In this document: positions 24,460 to 31,854 of the stretch, piece by piece | Layout of the letters: each line of letters opens with the position of its first letter | How positions within the stretch are numbered: the first letter of the stretch is position 1 | DNA from: Candidatus Segetimicrobium genomatis | GTDB lineage: Bacteria; Sysuimicrobiota; Sysuimicrobiia; Sysuimicrobiales; Kaftiobacteriaceae | Reading direction: 5' to 3' | Assembly (NCBI GenBank): GCA_005882335.1 | Contig: VBAP01000044.1 | Coordinates: 546-46,395 of the forward strand | Length of the DNA stretch: 45,850 bases | Program-made: the position numbers and the translations under genes | Notes under the pieces: model-generated | Told to the model about the DNA's origin: nothing | The model's input: the letters and a program-made list of their open reading frames with translations, nothing else | The model's database searches: none

Positions 24460-24909
24460 CTATTGTTCGAGCTTGTTCGAGCTTCTCACTGCGCGACGGA
24501 GGTAAGAACGAGCTATGTAGCCGCCAGCGAGCAGGGCAACGGCCGGCGCCAGCCACACGATCCACAACAGGCCGCGGCGGGGCGGCTCGAGCAGGATCCA
24601 TTCTCCGTACTTGCTGACGAAGTAGTCGACGATCTGCTTGTCTGTCTCTCCGGCGGCCAGTTTCTCGCGGATCAACATCCGCATCTGTGCCGCGAGTTCA
24701 GCCGGCGAGTCGGCCACACTTTCGTTCTGGCACACCGGACAGCGCAGGCGCGCGGCGATCGCCGCTGCCCGCGCATCGAGGTCCTTCGCGGTAGCCGGGC
24801 CGGCGGCGAGAAGCAATACAGTGATTACCAGGATGACGCAGAGTCTTCGCGAGGCCCGAGGCCCGAAGCCCGAGGCCCGGCCGTTGTCGTTAGGGCGCAC
24901 CGGCGCCAC
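24460..24909 (-). CDS. ccmH: Cytochrome c maturation protein CcmH (CcmH/NrfF/CycL type)
   Basis: Thiol-disulfide protein that reduces or holds apocytochrome c during haem attachment on the outer face of the membrane. 149 residues: basic, repeat-derived N-terminus, a signal/anchor helix (about 25-41), the redox motif R-C57-P-V-C60-Q-N, the helical A-A-Q-M-R-M-L-I-R-E-K-L domain, Y-G-E-W-I-L-L-E-P-P near 100-109, and a C-terminal membrane helix (about 112-130). The GTG at 24,909 overlaps the end of ccmG; another GTG lies three codons on. Residues ~10-22 are encoded by GGCCCGA repeat units. Last gene of the leftward ccm operon. Confidence 0.9.
   Translation of the reverse strand: MAPVRPNDNGRASGFGPRASRRLCVILVITVLLLAAGPATAKDLDARAAAIAARLRCPVCQNESVADSPAELAAQMRMLIREKLAAGETDKQIVDYFVSKYGEWILLEPPRRGLLWIVWLAPAVALLAGGYIARSYLRRAVRSSNKLEQ
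24846..24885. repeat. AGGCCCG heptamer repeat in the ccmH 5' end
   Basis: Five tandem AGGCCCG/AAGCCCG-type 7-mers lie within the first codons of ccmH, encoding the G-R-A-S-G-F-G-P-R-A-S stretch between the start and the signal helix. Confidence 0.6.
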
Positions 24910-25462
24910 CCCGCAACAGCGCCTCGATCTTCGAGGCCAGCTGATCCTTGGTCACGGCGCCGGTGTGTTTGGCAACGATGCGTCCTGCCCGGTCAACCAC
25001 GAACGTTTCTGGAACGCCGTAGACGCCGTAGTCAATGGAGATCTTCCCGCTGGGGTCCATTCCGTTGGGAAACGTCTGCCTGAATCGGTCGAGAAATTCG
25101 CGGGCCGGCTTGTCCTGATCCTGGATGTTCACCCCCACCACGGTGACTCCGCGGCCGCGGTACCGCTCCCAAATCCGTTGCAGGTGGGGCGCCTCCTCGT
25201 AGCAGGCTGGAAAGCACCATGAAGCCCAGAAGTTGACAACCACGATTTTGCCGTGCAGCGCGCGTGTGTCCAGCGTCCCCCCGTCAAAGAGTGGGAGGAT
25301 GAACCCTGGGGCCTGCCGCCCAACGAGCGGGGAAGGGATGGCCCGCGGGTCACGCTGCAAGCCGAAGACCAGCACCAGCAGAATCGCGGCGGCGATGGCC
25401 GCTGCAGCTACCCCGGTCCACACGAGCGGCCGAGAAGATTTCACCTGGGGCGCGACGGCCAT
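24890..25462 (-). CDS. ccmG: Membrane-anchored thioredoxin-like CcmG/DsbE with a CX3C active site
   Basis: Periplasm-facing thiol reductase of cytochrome c maturation. The chosen ATG at 25,462 gives 190 residues: membrane anchor at about 15-35 and a TlpA/ResA/CcmG thioredoxin fold. The active site reads N-F-W-A-S-W-C83-F-P-A-C87-Y-E-E; the usual motif is C-x-x-C, so one residue is inserted. I confirmed this in the bases. The cis-proline loop G-V-P-E-T-F is normal. The start overlaps the ccmF end by 22 nt. The CX3C spacing is what Sco-type copper proteins have, but gene order and the rest of the protein say CcmG. Confidence 0.9.
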   Translation of the reverse strand: MAVAPQVKSSRPLVWTGVAAAAIAAAILLVLVFGLQRDPRAIPSPLVGRQAPGFILPLFDGGTLDTRALHGKIVVVNFWASWCFPACYEEAPHLQRIWERYRGRGVTVVGVNIQDQDKPAREFLDRFRQTFPNGMDPSGKISIDYGVYGVPETFVVDRAGRIVAKHTGAVTKDQLASKIEALLRGGAGAP

Positions 25463-27417
25463 GCGGCCAGCACCCCGGCGATCACCATGACGGTCCCCCC
25501 AACCCAGATCCAGGATACCAGCGGCGTGATCACTGCGCGCAAGACCGCGCTCTGGGCGCCGGGATCGAACGCCATCAGGACCACGTACAAATCCTCTCGC
25601 CATGTCGAACGAACCGCCGGGGTGGCCACCGGAGCCCGCGCCTGGCGATAGAAGTTCTCGGACGGGCGGAGGAGTTCGATGGCCCCGGTGGAGTCGGGTG
25701 AACCTGCCGACGCCGTTCCATCCCCCGCAAAAACGGCCACCGGCGCGGCCACAACCATCTTGTCCGGCCCCGGTAGGGCCTCCAGTCCCTCCAGCCGGAG
25801 TGTGTACCCGCCCACCTGCATCGTGCGGCCCACGGAGAGCTGGCGCTGCACTTCAATCCGGCCGGACTGCGACCCCACAATGCCAGTGATGACGATGGCG
25901 AGTCCCAGGTGTATGAGATATCCGTAGTAGCGCTGCCGGTTGAGCGCAAACAACATCCGCACCGCTGTTGGCCAGGGTTCGCCGGTGGCGATACGCCGGG
26001 CTCCCGCGCCCCGCACATACTCGCCGAGCTGCGCCAGCGCCATGAAGAGCACAGCGCCCAGCGCGACCAGGCCCGCGCCCCGCACACCCGCGAAACCGAG
26101 GGCGGCCATCATGAGCAGGGTCATTCCACCCAGCCATCCCAGCTTCCGGATCTCCTCGGCCCCGGAGCGTCCCCACCGCAGGGCGGTGCCGGTGCCCATG
26201 ACGATGAGCAGCGCCACGCCCAACGGCACGAGGACCCGGTTGAAAAACGGCGGTCCGACCGTGACCTTCGCGCCGGTGACGGCTTCCACAATCAGTGGAA
26301 AGATGGTGCCGAAGAAGACGGTGAACGCCATCGTCAGCAGCACGGCGTTGTTGAGCAGCATCATCGCCTCGCGCGAGAACGGGCTGTCGAACGTCCCCTC
26401 GTCGCGGATCTGGGGCAGGCGAGCCAGTAGAGCGAGTAGGGACGCCGCCGTCGCGAGCCCGAGGAAAGTCACAAACAGTGGACCGATCCACGACTGCGTG
26501 AACGAGTGCACAGAGGCCAGGATGCCGCTGCGGGTGAGGAATGTTCCGAAGATGGTCAACAGAAACGCGACAATCACCAGGCTCAGGTTCCAGATCCGCA
26601 GCAGGCGGCGGCGCTCCTGCACCATCGACGAATGAATGAACGCCGTTGCGACCAGCCAGGGCATGAGCGCAGCGTTTTCCACAGGATCCCAGGCCCAGTA
26701 GCCCCCCCAGCCCAGCACGTCGTACGACCATCGCGCGCCGAGCAGCAGCCCCGCAGTCAGCGACGTCCAGGCCACCAGCGTCCATCTCCGCGTGATCGTC
26801 ATCCACTCGTCCCGGTGCCGTCCCGACAGCAGCGTCCCCATCGCGAACGCGTAGGGGATAGAGAATCCCACATAACCCAGGTACAGGAAGGGTGGATGGA
26901 TGGCCATCAGCAGGTGATTCTGCAGCAGCGGGTTGAGGCCGCGGCCGTCGACCGCCGGGACCGGCAGCCGTGCGAACGGATTTGCCGGTCCGACCATCAC
27001 GCCCACAAAGAACACCGCGATGCCCAGCAACACCGTCAGAACGTGTGGGATGAGCTCGGAGTGTTTGCCCCGGTATTCGACGGCCACGAGGAGGGTCAGA
27101 CCGGTTAGGACCCAGGCCCACAACAGGATCGAGCCTTCCAGCGCGCCCCACAATCCGGCGACGCGGAACACGAGCGGCGTGGCGCGGTTCACGTTGAGTG
27201 CCACGTAGCGAATGCTGAAGTCGAACCCAATCAACGCCGCCTCCATCATCACAACGGCCAGCGTGACGCACCCAAAGACACCGGCGGCAGCGAGGCGGCC
27301 CCGGGCTGCCCGCACCGGATCATGACGAGAGCGCCTGCCGGCGAGAAGTACCACCAGCCCCCCCACGGCACACACCAGCGCCAGCGTGAGGAAGATGGAT
27401 CCCAGGGTGGCGATCAT
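25441..27417 (-). CDS. ccmF: Cytochrome c haem lyase subunit CcmF
   Basis: Large integral membrane protein that takes haem from CcmE and attaches it to apocytochrome c with CcmH. 658 residues and about 14-15 hydrophobic helices. The tryptophan-rich WWD motif is W-G-G-Y-W-A-W-D-P-V-E-N at 237-248, with the flanking H174 (A-I-H-P-P) and the later R-S-G-I-L-A-S-V-H-S-F motif supplying haem-ligand histidines. A periplasmic domain precedes the last helix. The ATG at 27,417 overlaps the ccmE stop by 4 nt. Confidence 0.96.
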   Translation of the reverse strand: MIATLGSIFLTLALVCAVGGLVVLLAGRRSRHDPVRAARGRLAAAGVFGCVTLAVVMMEAALIGFDFSIRYVALNVNRATPLVFRVAGLWGALEGSILLWAWVLTGLTLLVAVEYRGKHSELIPHVLTVLLGIAVFFVGVMVGPANPFARLPVPAVDGRGLNPLLQNHLLMAIHPPFLYLGYVGFSIPYAFAMGTLLSGRHRDEWMTITRRWTLVAWTSLTAGLLLGARWSYDVLGWGGYWAWDPVENAALMPWLVATAFIHSSMVQERRRLLRIWNLSLVIVAFLLTIFGTFLTRSGILASVHSFTQSWIGPLFVTFLGLATAASLLALLARLPQIRDEGTFDSPFSREAMMLLNNAVLLTMAFTVFFGTIFPLIVEAVTGAKVTVGPPFFNRVLVPLGVALLIVMGTGTALRWGRSGAEEIRKLGWLGGMTLLMMAALGFAGVRGAGLVALGAVLFMALAQLGEYVRGAGARRIATGEPWPTAVRMLFALNRQRYYGYLIHLGLAIVITGIVGSQSGRIEVQRQLSVGRTMQVGGYTLRLEGLEALPGPDKMVVAAPVAVFAGDGTASAGSPDSTGAIELLRPSENFYRQARAPVATPAVRSTWREDLYVVLMAFDPGAQSAVLRAVITPLVSWIWVGGTVMVIAGVLAAWPSRPR

Positions 27418-27806
27418 GGCGTCTTCGGCGGAGCGTACTCTTCGGAGTGCTTCACGATAATCGAGCGGGCGGCGAACACGCCGTCGGCGCGCAGCGTGCC
27501 TTCGACGATCGCCCCCTGGCCTTCCGTGAACAGTTCCGGCGGCGCACCGCGATACACGACCGGCACGGTCGCCTTGCCATCCGTCAGCACAAAGCGCAAC
27601 TCCAGGGTGATGGGATCCCGGCGCCGCGAGCCCGGAACGACCTGGCCCCCCAGGCGCGTCGCGCGGCCGACCGCGCTCTGGCCCTGCGCCAGCACCTCGC
27701 TGGGCGTGGCGTAGTACACGATCGCTCCGCGGAGACCGCCGAGGATAAGGTACACCAGCGCACCGGCGACGATGACGGCGGCCAGGATCAGGCGAGTGCG
27801 TTTCAT
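27414..27806 (-). CDS. ccmE: Haem chaperone CcmE
   Basis: Periplasm-facing haem shuttle. 130 residues with a single N-terminal anchor (about 6-24), a small OB-fold beta barrel, and the haem-binding H120-x-x-x-Y124 motif in V-K-H-S-E-E-Y-A-P-P. This is the classical histidine form, not the cysteine variant. It overlaps ccmF and ccmD at its ends. Confidence 0.95.
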   Translation of the reverse strand: MKRTRLILAAVIVAGALVYLILGGLRGAIVYYATPSEVLAQGQSAVGRATRLGGQVVPGSRRRDPITLELRFVLTDGKATVPVVYRGAPPELFTEGQGAIVEGTLRADGVFAARSIIVKHSEEYAPPKTP

Positions 27807-27943
27807 CGTGAAGGGGCGTCCTTCCGTGCCCGCCGCGTCTGCTCGGCGCGCCACACCCGCCGGCGCAGCCCCAGTACGTAAATGACCAGGGTCGCCAGCA
27901 CCACACTGTAGGCCAGTGCGATCCACAGGGCCGGTGTCATCAT
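27803..27943 (-). CDS. ccmD: Small membrane protein CcmD
   Basis: A 46-residue frame: MMTPALWIALAYSVVLATLV, then I-Y-V-L-G-L, a cluster of arginines and a charged tail. One membrane helix followed by a basic tail is the CcmD pattern. CcmD releases holo-CcmE from the CcmABC complex. It lies exactly between ccmC and ccmE, overlapping both (start inside the ccmC stop, stop inside the ccmE start). Confidence 0.88.
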   Translation of the reverse strand: MMTPALWIALAYSVVLATLVIYVLGLRRRVWRAEQTRRARKDAPSR

Positions 27944-28590
27944 AGCTCCACGCCGGCCTCAAGCCGCGCCAGACGCGTACGAAGCCGCAGCAGGTAAGCG
28001 AACAACACCGTGAAAGCGAGCAGGCTGAGCATCAGCGCGACGAGCATCGGCGGAGCGATCTTCAGGCTCCCCGGGGCGATCGATGCCGGCTGGTGCAGCG
28101 TGCGAAACCAGACTACAGAGTAGTGAATGACCGGGACGTCGAGGAAGCCGATGATGGCAATCACCGCGGCCAGGCGCGCCCCGCGCTGTGGGTCGTCAGA
28201 CAGACCGCGCACCAGCAGCGCGCCGCTGTAGATCAGGAAGAGCACGGCGGTGGTCACCAGGCGGGCGTCCCACGTCCACCACGTCCCCCATACGGGCCGC
28301 CCCCAGATCGAGCCGGTGACCAGCGCCAACCCAGTGAACAGCACGCCGAGCTCGGTGGCGCTGAGTGCAATGTAATCGTAATCCGGGCGCCGCTTCCACA
28401 CGTAAAGCACGCTGGTGACAAAGGTGATGGCGAACGCGAGGTAGGCCACCCCGGCGTTGGGGACGTGGGCATACATGATGCGCACGTACTCGCCCTGGAA
28501 GGCGTCGGGCGGTGAGGCGAGGAGGCTTGTGTACACAGCAGTAGCCAGCAAGAGCACTGCGGCAGCGCCGAGCGCGGTCTGCGCCTTCAT
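27940..28590 (-). CDS. ccmC: Haem export/handling protein CcmC
   Basis: Integral membrane protein that presents haem to CcmE. 216 residues with six helices, the WWD motif W-G-T-W-W-T-W-D-A-R at 101-110 and the flanking ligand histidines H42 (A-H-V-P) and H166 (T-L-H-Q); H156 also lies close by. It begins within the ccmB stop (ATGA). Confidence 0.95.
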   Translation of the reverse strand: MKAQTALGAAAVLLLATAVYTSLLASPPDAFQGEYVRIMYAHVPNAGVAYLAFAITFVTSVLYVWKRRPDYDYIALSATELGVLFTGLALVTGSIWGRPVWGTWWTWDARLVTTAVLFLIYSGALLVRGLSDDPQRGARLAAVIAIIGFLDVPVIHYSVVWFRTLHQPASIAPGSLKIAPPMLVALMLSLLAFTVLFAYLLRLRTRLARLEAGVEL

Positions 28591-29246
28591 GCTTCGTCCA
28601 TGACGACCTCAAACAGGATCGGACACACCAACAGATACACCAGGTCGAACGCCACCAGGACCAGGATCCAGAGTGCGGAGGTAGTCCCCGCCAGAATCGT
28701 CTCCGTGAGTCGCACGCCCCCCAGCACGACCGGAAGTGCCAGCGGAAGCAACAGCAGGGGCATCAGCAACTCGCGACCGCGGACGTGCAACACCAGCGCC
28801 GCGAGCAACGTGCCGATCGCGCTCAGCCCGACGATTCCCAGCATACCAACGCCCAGCAGGGCCCCCACATGGGTCCATACGTCCACGCTGAATAGTACGC
28901 CAAGCAGCAGAAGCAGCGCGACCAGCAGCGCGGAGAGCATGATGAAGAGCGCCGCACCCTTCCCCCAGTAGAGGTGCTCTCGGCTGCCGGGGTACAGCAA
29001 AAGTGCCTCGAGCGCCTGTTGCTCGACCTCCGATTGGGTGATGCGGGGAATCCCGACGACCGCCGCAAAGCCCAGCGCCACCCATAGGACCGCCGCCGCC
29101 CGCCCCGGCTCGGACCCCAAGACGAAGCCGAGCAGCAAGATCATCAGCAACGCCACCATGCCGGTCGCGGTGATCGTCTGGCGGCCCCGCCATTCCATCA
29201 GCAAATCCTTGCGCGCGACCGCGGCGGCGCGGAGGACCCCGTTCAC
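28587..29246 (-). CDS. ccmB: Cytochrome c maturation ABC transporter permease CcmB
   Basis: 219 residues with six hydrophobic helices and the typical N-terminal A-x-V-A-R-K-D-L-L-x-E-W-R-x-R-Q region. Partner of the ATPase CcmA in releasing holo-CcmE. The start is the GTG at 29,246, overlapping the ccmA stop (GTGA); a longer upstream frame is only ccmA shadow. Confidence 0.93.
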   Translation of the reverse strand: MNGVLRAAAVARKDLLMEWRGRQTITATGMVALLMILLLGFVLGSEPGRAAAVLWVALGFAAVVGIPRITQSEVEQQALEALLLYPGSREHLYWGKGAALFIMLSALLVALLLLLGVLFSVDVWTHVGALLGVGMLGIVGLSAIGTLLAALVLHVRGRELLMPLLLLPLALPVVLGGVRLTETILAGTTSALWILVLVAFDLVYLLVCPILFEVVMDEA

Positions 29247-29965
29247 CGTGTGCCTCCCGCCGCTGCAGCCAGGTCCGCGGCCGTGAGCTGCGCGGCCGGA
29301 CCGATCTCCACCGGCCGGCCCGCCGCCAGCGCCAACACCGCGTCGGCCATCTTCATCCCGCGCTCCCATTCGTGCGTGGCAATGATCACGCTTCCGCCCC
29401 GGCGTGTCGTATCCGAAGCCATCTCCGCGACCAGGGTCAGGCCCTCGCTGTCCAGCCCACTATAGGGTTCATCGAGCAGCAGCAACCTGGGAGATGTCAG
29501 CCATGCTCGCGCCAGCGCAAGACGGCGTTTCATTCCATTGCTCAGGGTCCGGACGGGAGCGTCGGCGACAGCGGTCAATCCGACTCTGTCCAGCCAGCTG
29601 GCCACGGGTGCATCCGGCCGACCACCCATGGCCGCGGCAAACCGAAGATTTTCGCGCGCCGTCAAGAGGTCGTACACGCCGGCGGAGGTCCCTACGAACG
29701 CAATCAGCCGGCGTACGGCATCGGCGTCGCGAACCAGGTCCCGTCCAAATACCGATGCGCTACCGTCTGTCGGCCTCAGCGCTGTGGCCAGCAGGCGCAG
29801 CAGCGTGGTCTTGCCCGAGGCGTTGGGGCCGACCAGCAGCAGCACCGAGCGCGGGGGGAGAACAAATGTCACCTCTCGCACGGCCCACTCGATGCTAAAC
29901 CGTCGGGCCAGGCCACGTGTGATCACTGCGGATGTGTCCACGCCCGCGTTGAGATCGTTGCGCAT
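29243..29965 (-). CDS. ccmA: Cytochrome c maturation ABC transporter ATPase CcmA
   Basis: 240 residues. Walker A is G-P-N-A-S-G-K-T at 46-53, the signature is L-S-N-G-M at 141-145 (the LSxGM variant common in CcmA), and Walker B is L-L-L-L-D-E-P at 161-167, followed by the T-H-E switch. First gene of the leftward ccmABCDEFGH operon, in which every junction overlaps or nearly so. No ccmI is present. Confidence 0.94.
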   Translation of the reverse strand: MRNDLNAGVDTSAVITRGLARRFSIEWAVREVTFVLPPRSVLLLVGPNASGKTTLLRLLATALRPTDGSASVFGRDLVRDADAVRRLIAFVGTSAGVYDLLTARENLRFAAAMGGRPDAPVASWLDRVGLTAVADAPVRTLSNGMKRRLALARAWLTSPRLLLLDEPYSGLDSEGLTLVAEMASDTTRRGGSVIIATHEWERGMKMADAVLALAAGRPVEIGPAAQLTAADLAAAAGGTR

Positions 29966-30065
29966 CTGAATGCCGAATCAATCGGGGAAACTCGCAGGTG
30001 ATACAGTTCGCGATCACCGCCCGGACTGCCTGCTCCATGCGGAGTACGCAAGTACAGGACAGTGA

Positions 30066-30139
30066 TGTAGAACGCAGACGGCAGAACGCAGAGCGCAGAC
30101 TACTTCCGCATTCTGCGTTCTGCCGGTTGCGTTCTGGGT
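30066..30139. repeat. Hairpin of AGAACGC heptamer-like units
   Basis: The left arm (30,067-30,101) holds AGAACGCAGACGGC-type units. The right arm (30,105-30,139) holds GCGTTCTGCC-type complements, with only a 3-nt loop. A 25-nt stretch of the left arm recurs almost exactly at 41,172-41,200. It lies between the 3' end of the cupredoxin genes and the ccm operon promoter region. Confidence 0.75.
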
Positions 30140-30141
30140 TC

Positions 30142-30387
30142 CTACGGTCCCTGGACGACAATTACTCCCAACATCGTCGGATGGACGCCACAGCGGTACG
30201 TGAACTGGCCGGGCTCATTGAAGGTAAAGGCGTACTCGTTCCCGTGCTCGATCGGGCTGGAACTGCCAGGCCGGCCGCCGGTCAGCACAATCTGATGCGG
30301 TGCGTCGTCGAAGTTCATCCACTGCACCGGGGTCCCGGCCGTGATCACCGTGTCCCGGGGCCAAAAGGCAAATTCCCGGATCTCCAC
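30142..30387 (-). CDS. Plastocyanin-like cupredoxin, signal peptide out of frame
   Basis: Small type 1 copper electron carrier. The 81-residue frame starts with M-E-I-R-E-F-A-F-W-P and carries the complete copper site: H31 (A-P-H-Q), C66, H69 and M72 (Y-R-C-G-V-H-P-T-M). No signal peptide is in this frame. However, 30,398-30,471 in another frame of the same strand reads T-R-I-A-S-L-L-L-T-V-I-I-L-N-T-G-A-V-V-T-A-Q, a good export signal, preceded by a perfect AGGAGGG site at 30,478-30,484. A one-base shift near 30,395 would join them. Either the gene is frameshifted or the sequence has an error. Confidence 0.75.
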   Translation of the reverse strand: MEIREFAFWPRDTVITAGTPVQWMNFDDAPHQIVLTGGRPGSSSPIEHGNEYAFTFNEPGQFTYRCGVHPTMLGVIVVQGP

Positions 30388-30397
30388 AGTGACCTGC

Positions 30398-30484
30398 CTG
30401 CTGGGCTGTGACGACAGCGCCTGTGTTCAGGATTATGACAGTGAGCAGCAGGCTGGCAATCCGGGTGCGCGTGGGGTGCCCTCC
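30398..30484 (-). other. Orphan signal-peptide frame and ribosome site upstream of the cupredoxin
   Basis: AGGAGGG (30,478-30,484) is followed 6 nt later by an ACG codon opening a hydrophobic signal-like frame. No ATG, GTG or TTG occurs at that position. It most likely belongs to the downstream cupredoxin and marks damage or a sequencing error. Confidence 0.45.
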
Positions 30485-30808
30485 TAGCGCTCTACGATAA
30501 TGCGGCCGCGCATCCCCAAGTGGATGGCGCAGAAGTACTCCACCTCGCCGGGCCGGTCGAAGGTCAGGAAGTACCACCCCAGCGTCGAGAGATTGCCCGA
30601 CTCGAAGGAGCCGTCTGGGGGGTTTGATGTCGTGGGGGACCGCGTCATAGTTCACAAACGCTACAGTGGCGCCGGCTTTCACGCGCAAGACCTGTGGGGC
30701 GAACCGGTAGTTCAATGTCTCGATCCGATCCGCGCCCGCCACCTGGCGCGCAGGGAGCGGGTCAGGCCGGTTCAGGAACGGCGTGAAGACCAGGTCCGTG
30801 ACTTTCAT
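30484..30808 (-). pseudogene. Second cupredoxin gene, frameshifted at a homopolymer
   Basis: From the ATG at 30,808, M-K-V-T-D-L-V-F-T-P and onward runs to V-P-H59-D-I-K-P. The rest of the cupredoxin (P-D-G-S-F-E-S-G-N-L-S-T-L-G-W-Y-F-L-T-F, then Y-F-C-A-I-H-L-G-M-R-G-R-I-I-V-E-R and a stop at 30,484) is in another frame. The break lies at a run of six G (30,617-30,622 on the top strand), a common place for indel errors and for real phase mutations. With the shift repaired, all four copper ligands are present. There is no signal peptide. Start and previous stop overlap (ATGA). Confidence 0.75.
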
Positions 30809-30945
30809 CTGCAGTGGCAGTTCAGGCAACGGCCCACGGGATCCGGGATGTCCAGCGGTTGGAATGGCTGGTCCGCGGCATTGCGCGTGAAGGCTTCAAA
30901 GCGCCATCCGCGCGGACAAAACCCGCGGCGCCTCTTTACAGCCAC
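30805..30945 (-). CDS. 46-residue cysteine-rich small protein, putative zinc-ribbon-like
   Basis: A GTG at 30,945 opens MAVKRRRGFCPRGWRFEAFT and ends G-R-C-L-N-C-H-C-R. Cysteines at 10, 40, 43 and 45 plus H44 could bind a metal. The start lies within the end of the DoxX gene and the stop overlaps the cupredoxin start by ATGA, so it sits in a coupled operon, which supports its reality. No family is recognised; function unknown. Confidence 0.55.
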   Translation of the reverse strand: MAVKRRRGFCPRGWRFEAFTRNAADQPFQPLDIPDPVGRCLNCHCR

Positions 30946-31433
30946 TTAAGCTTCGGGAGTTTTCTCCGCAACCGGCCATCCAGGCCGTATTCGCGGCCGG
31001 CGCTAACGAGAAAAAGCGTTACTAAAATAATGATGGTAAGGCGATCAAGGTTAGCGCCTCCCGAGGCATAGGTTTTCCCTAGAATATAATTTATGTTTGC
31101 AAAGATTTGCAGCGGCGCAACAATTCTGATTCCTAGACCCAAAAGGAGACAGATTCCCAGCACAAATTCCCACGATGTCACTAAATGCGTAAAAAATGAC
31201 GCGTTCGGAAGCGCGAAGTTTAAGAGGAAGGATTTATAAAACCCATAGCCCTGCGGATTCTCTGCCCACATCTTGAAAAGTTTCGGCAGTGTTTCTGGAG
31301 TCCATGCGTGAATTTTCTCGTAGGCCTCGTGATACAAAAACCAAAGCCCAAACGCAATTCGAAGGAATGGAATTCCGTATTTTATCATGTGGTCGGAAGG
31401 GGCCTGCATGTCGTTCGGCATCGTTTGATCCAT
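30936..31433 (-). CDS. DoxX-family membrane protein
   Basis: 165 residues with four hydrophobic helices and the DoxX/DoxD-like layout: F-L-R-I-A-F-G-L-W-F-L-Y-H-E-A-Y-E-K-I in the first helix and a G-x-x-L-L-L-G-L-G-I-R-I-V-A motif in the third. The family includes the small subunit of archaeal thiosulfate:quinone oxidoreductase and many uncharacterised redox-stress proteins. The gene is clearly more AT-rich than its surroundings, a sign of acquisition from another source. It is followed by the Cys-rich small protein and two cupredoxins. Confidence 0.82.
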   Translation of the reverse strand: MDQTMPNDMQAPSDHMIKYGIPFLRIAFGLWFLYHEAYEKIHAWTPETLPKLFKMWAENPQGYGFYKSFLLNFALPNASFFTHLVTSWEFVLGICLLLGLGIRIVAPLQIFANINYILGKTYASGGANLDRLTIIILVTLFLVSAGREYGLDGRLRRKLPKLKWL

Positions 31434-31583
31434 AAGTCTACCCCCCCTTGTTTATTGCTGAATTGGCCCGGCTTGGTTCGAAAGGTGGCCGTTTTTGTAA
31501 CCTGCCCAAAGAGCAGCACTCGCAAAACAACCACAACTCCAATTGCAAATACCAGAAAAATGTGAGCGAATCTATAGAACGTG
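31434..31583 (-). other. AT-rich junction stretch with an orphan membrane-helix frame
   Basis: Between the P460-like remnant and DoxX. One frame encodes F-Y-R-F-A-H-I-F-L-V-F-A-I-G and a further hydrophobic run but lacks a start codon and runs into the DoxX start. It could be the tail of a gene whose front was lost. Confidence 0.35.
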
Positions 31584-31778
31584 TCAAATGAAAGCGTTCT
31601 TGGGTCCGGCGCGCGGATTGCTCGGATCGGTTAGCGGAGCGGCGTTCACCTTCGTCCACGACCGGTATACGGCCAGGTCGGGTGGCAGTCCTGCGACCTG
31701 TGCCGCGGCGGTGATCGTCAGCACCCCGGCCAGGACCGCACCGGCGAGGAGTCTTCCGTGCCGGCGGTTCGTCGCCAG
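31584..31778 (-). pseudogene. N-terminal remnant of a secreted P460-like haem protein
   Basis: A leftward frame reads L-A-T-N-R-R-H-G-R-L-L-A-G-A-V-L-A-G-V-L-T-I-T-A-A-A-Q (signal peptide), then V-A-G-L-P-P-D-L-A-V-Y-R-S-W-T-K-V-N and D-P-S-N-P-R-A-G-P-K-N-A-F-I before a stop at 31,584. The Y-R-S-W-T-K-V-N segment resembles the start of cytochrome P460-like secreted proteins. The start would be a CTG or is frameshifted (GGAGGTGAGG lies just upstream). Right after P-K the DNA becomes AT-rich and another frame carries a membrane helix (F-L-V-F-A-I-G-V-V-V-V-L-R-V-L), so this is probably a recombination junction. Confidence 0.4.
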
Positions 31779-31793
31779 GTCACCTCACCTCCG

Positions 31794-31799
31794 ATTGTA
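31794..31799 (-). promoter_or_regulatory. -10 element (TACAAT) for the leftward DoxX/cupredoxin group
   Basis: TACAAT on the bottom strand, followed 2 nt later by the GGAGGTGAGG ribosome site of the P460-like remnant. Confidence 0.4.
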
Positions 31800-31854
31800 G
31801 TGCGCGAGGGTAAGAAACGCAGGGTGGAACCGGTAAGAGTTTGGTAAGGGCGGG

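Noticed and set aside
24213..24617. Rightward frame after the methyltransferase
   Set aside because: Overlaps the ccmH 3' end on the opposite strand, is rich in Arg/Gly/Pro, and no family is recognisable.
25853..27271. 472-codon frame overlapping ccmF on the same strand
   Set aside because: Arg/Gly-rich translation typical of an out-of-phase shadow; ccmF in the other frame has the WWD motif and membrane helices.
30215..30829. Single 204-codon protein covering both cupredoxins
   Set aside because: Only its first third is cupredoxin; the rest is an out-of-frame reading of the remainder of gene one and of gene two.
31438..31659. Leftward 73-residue frame before DoxX
   Set aside because: Crosses the composition junction, has no motif, and a different frame explains the right part better as a P460-like remnant.
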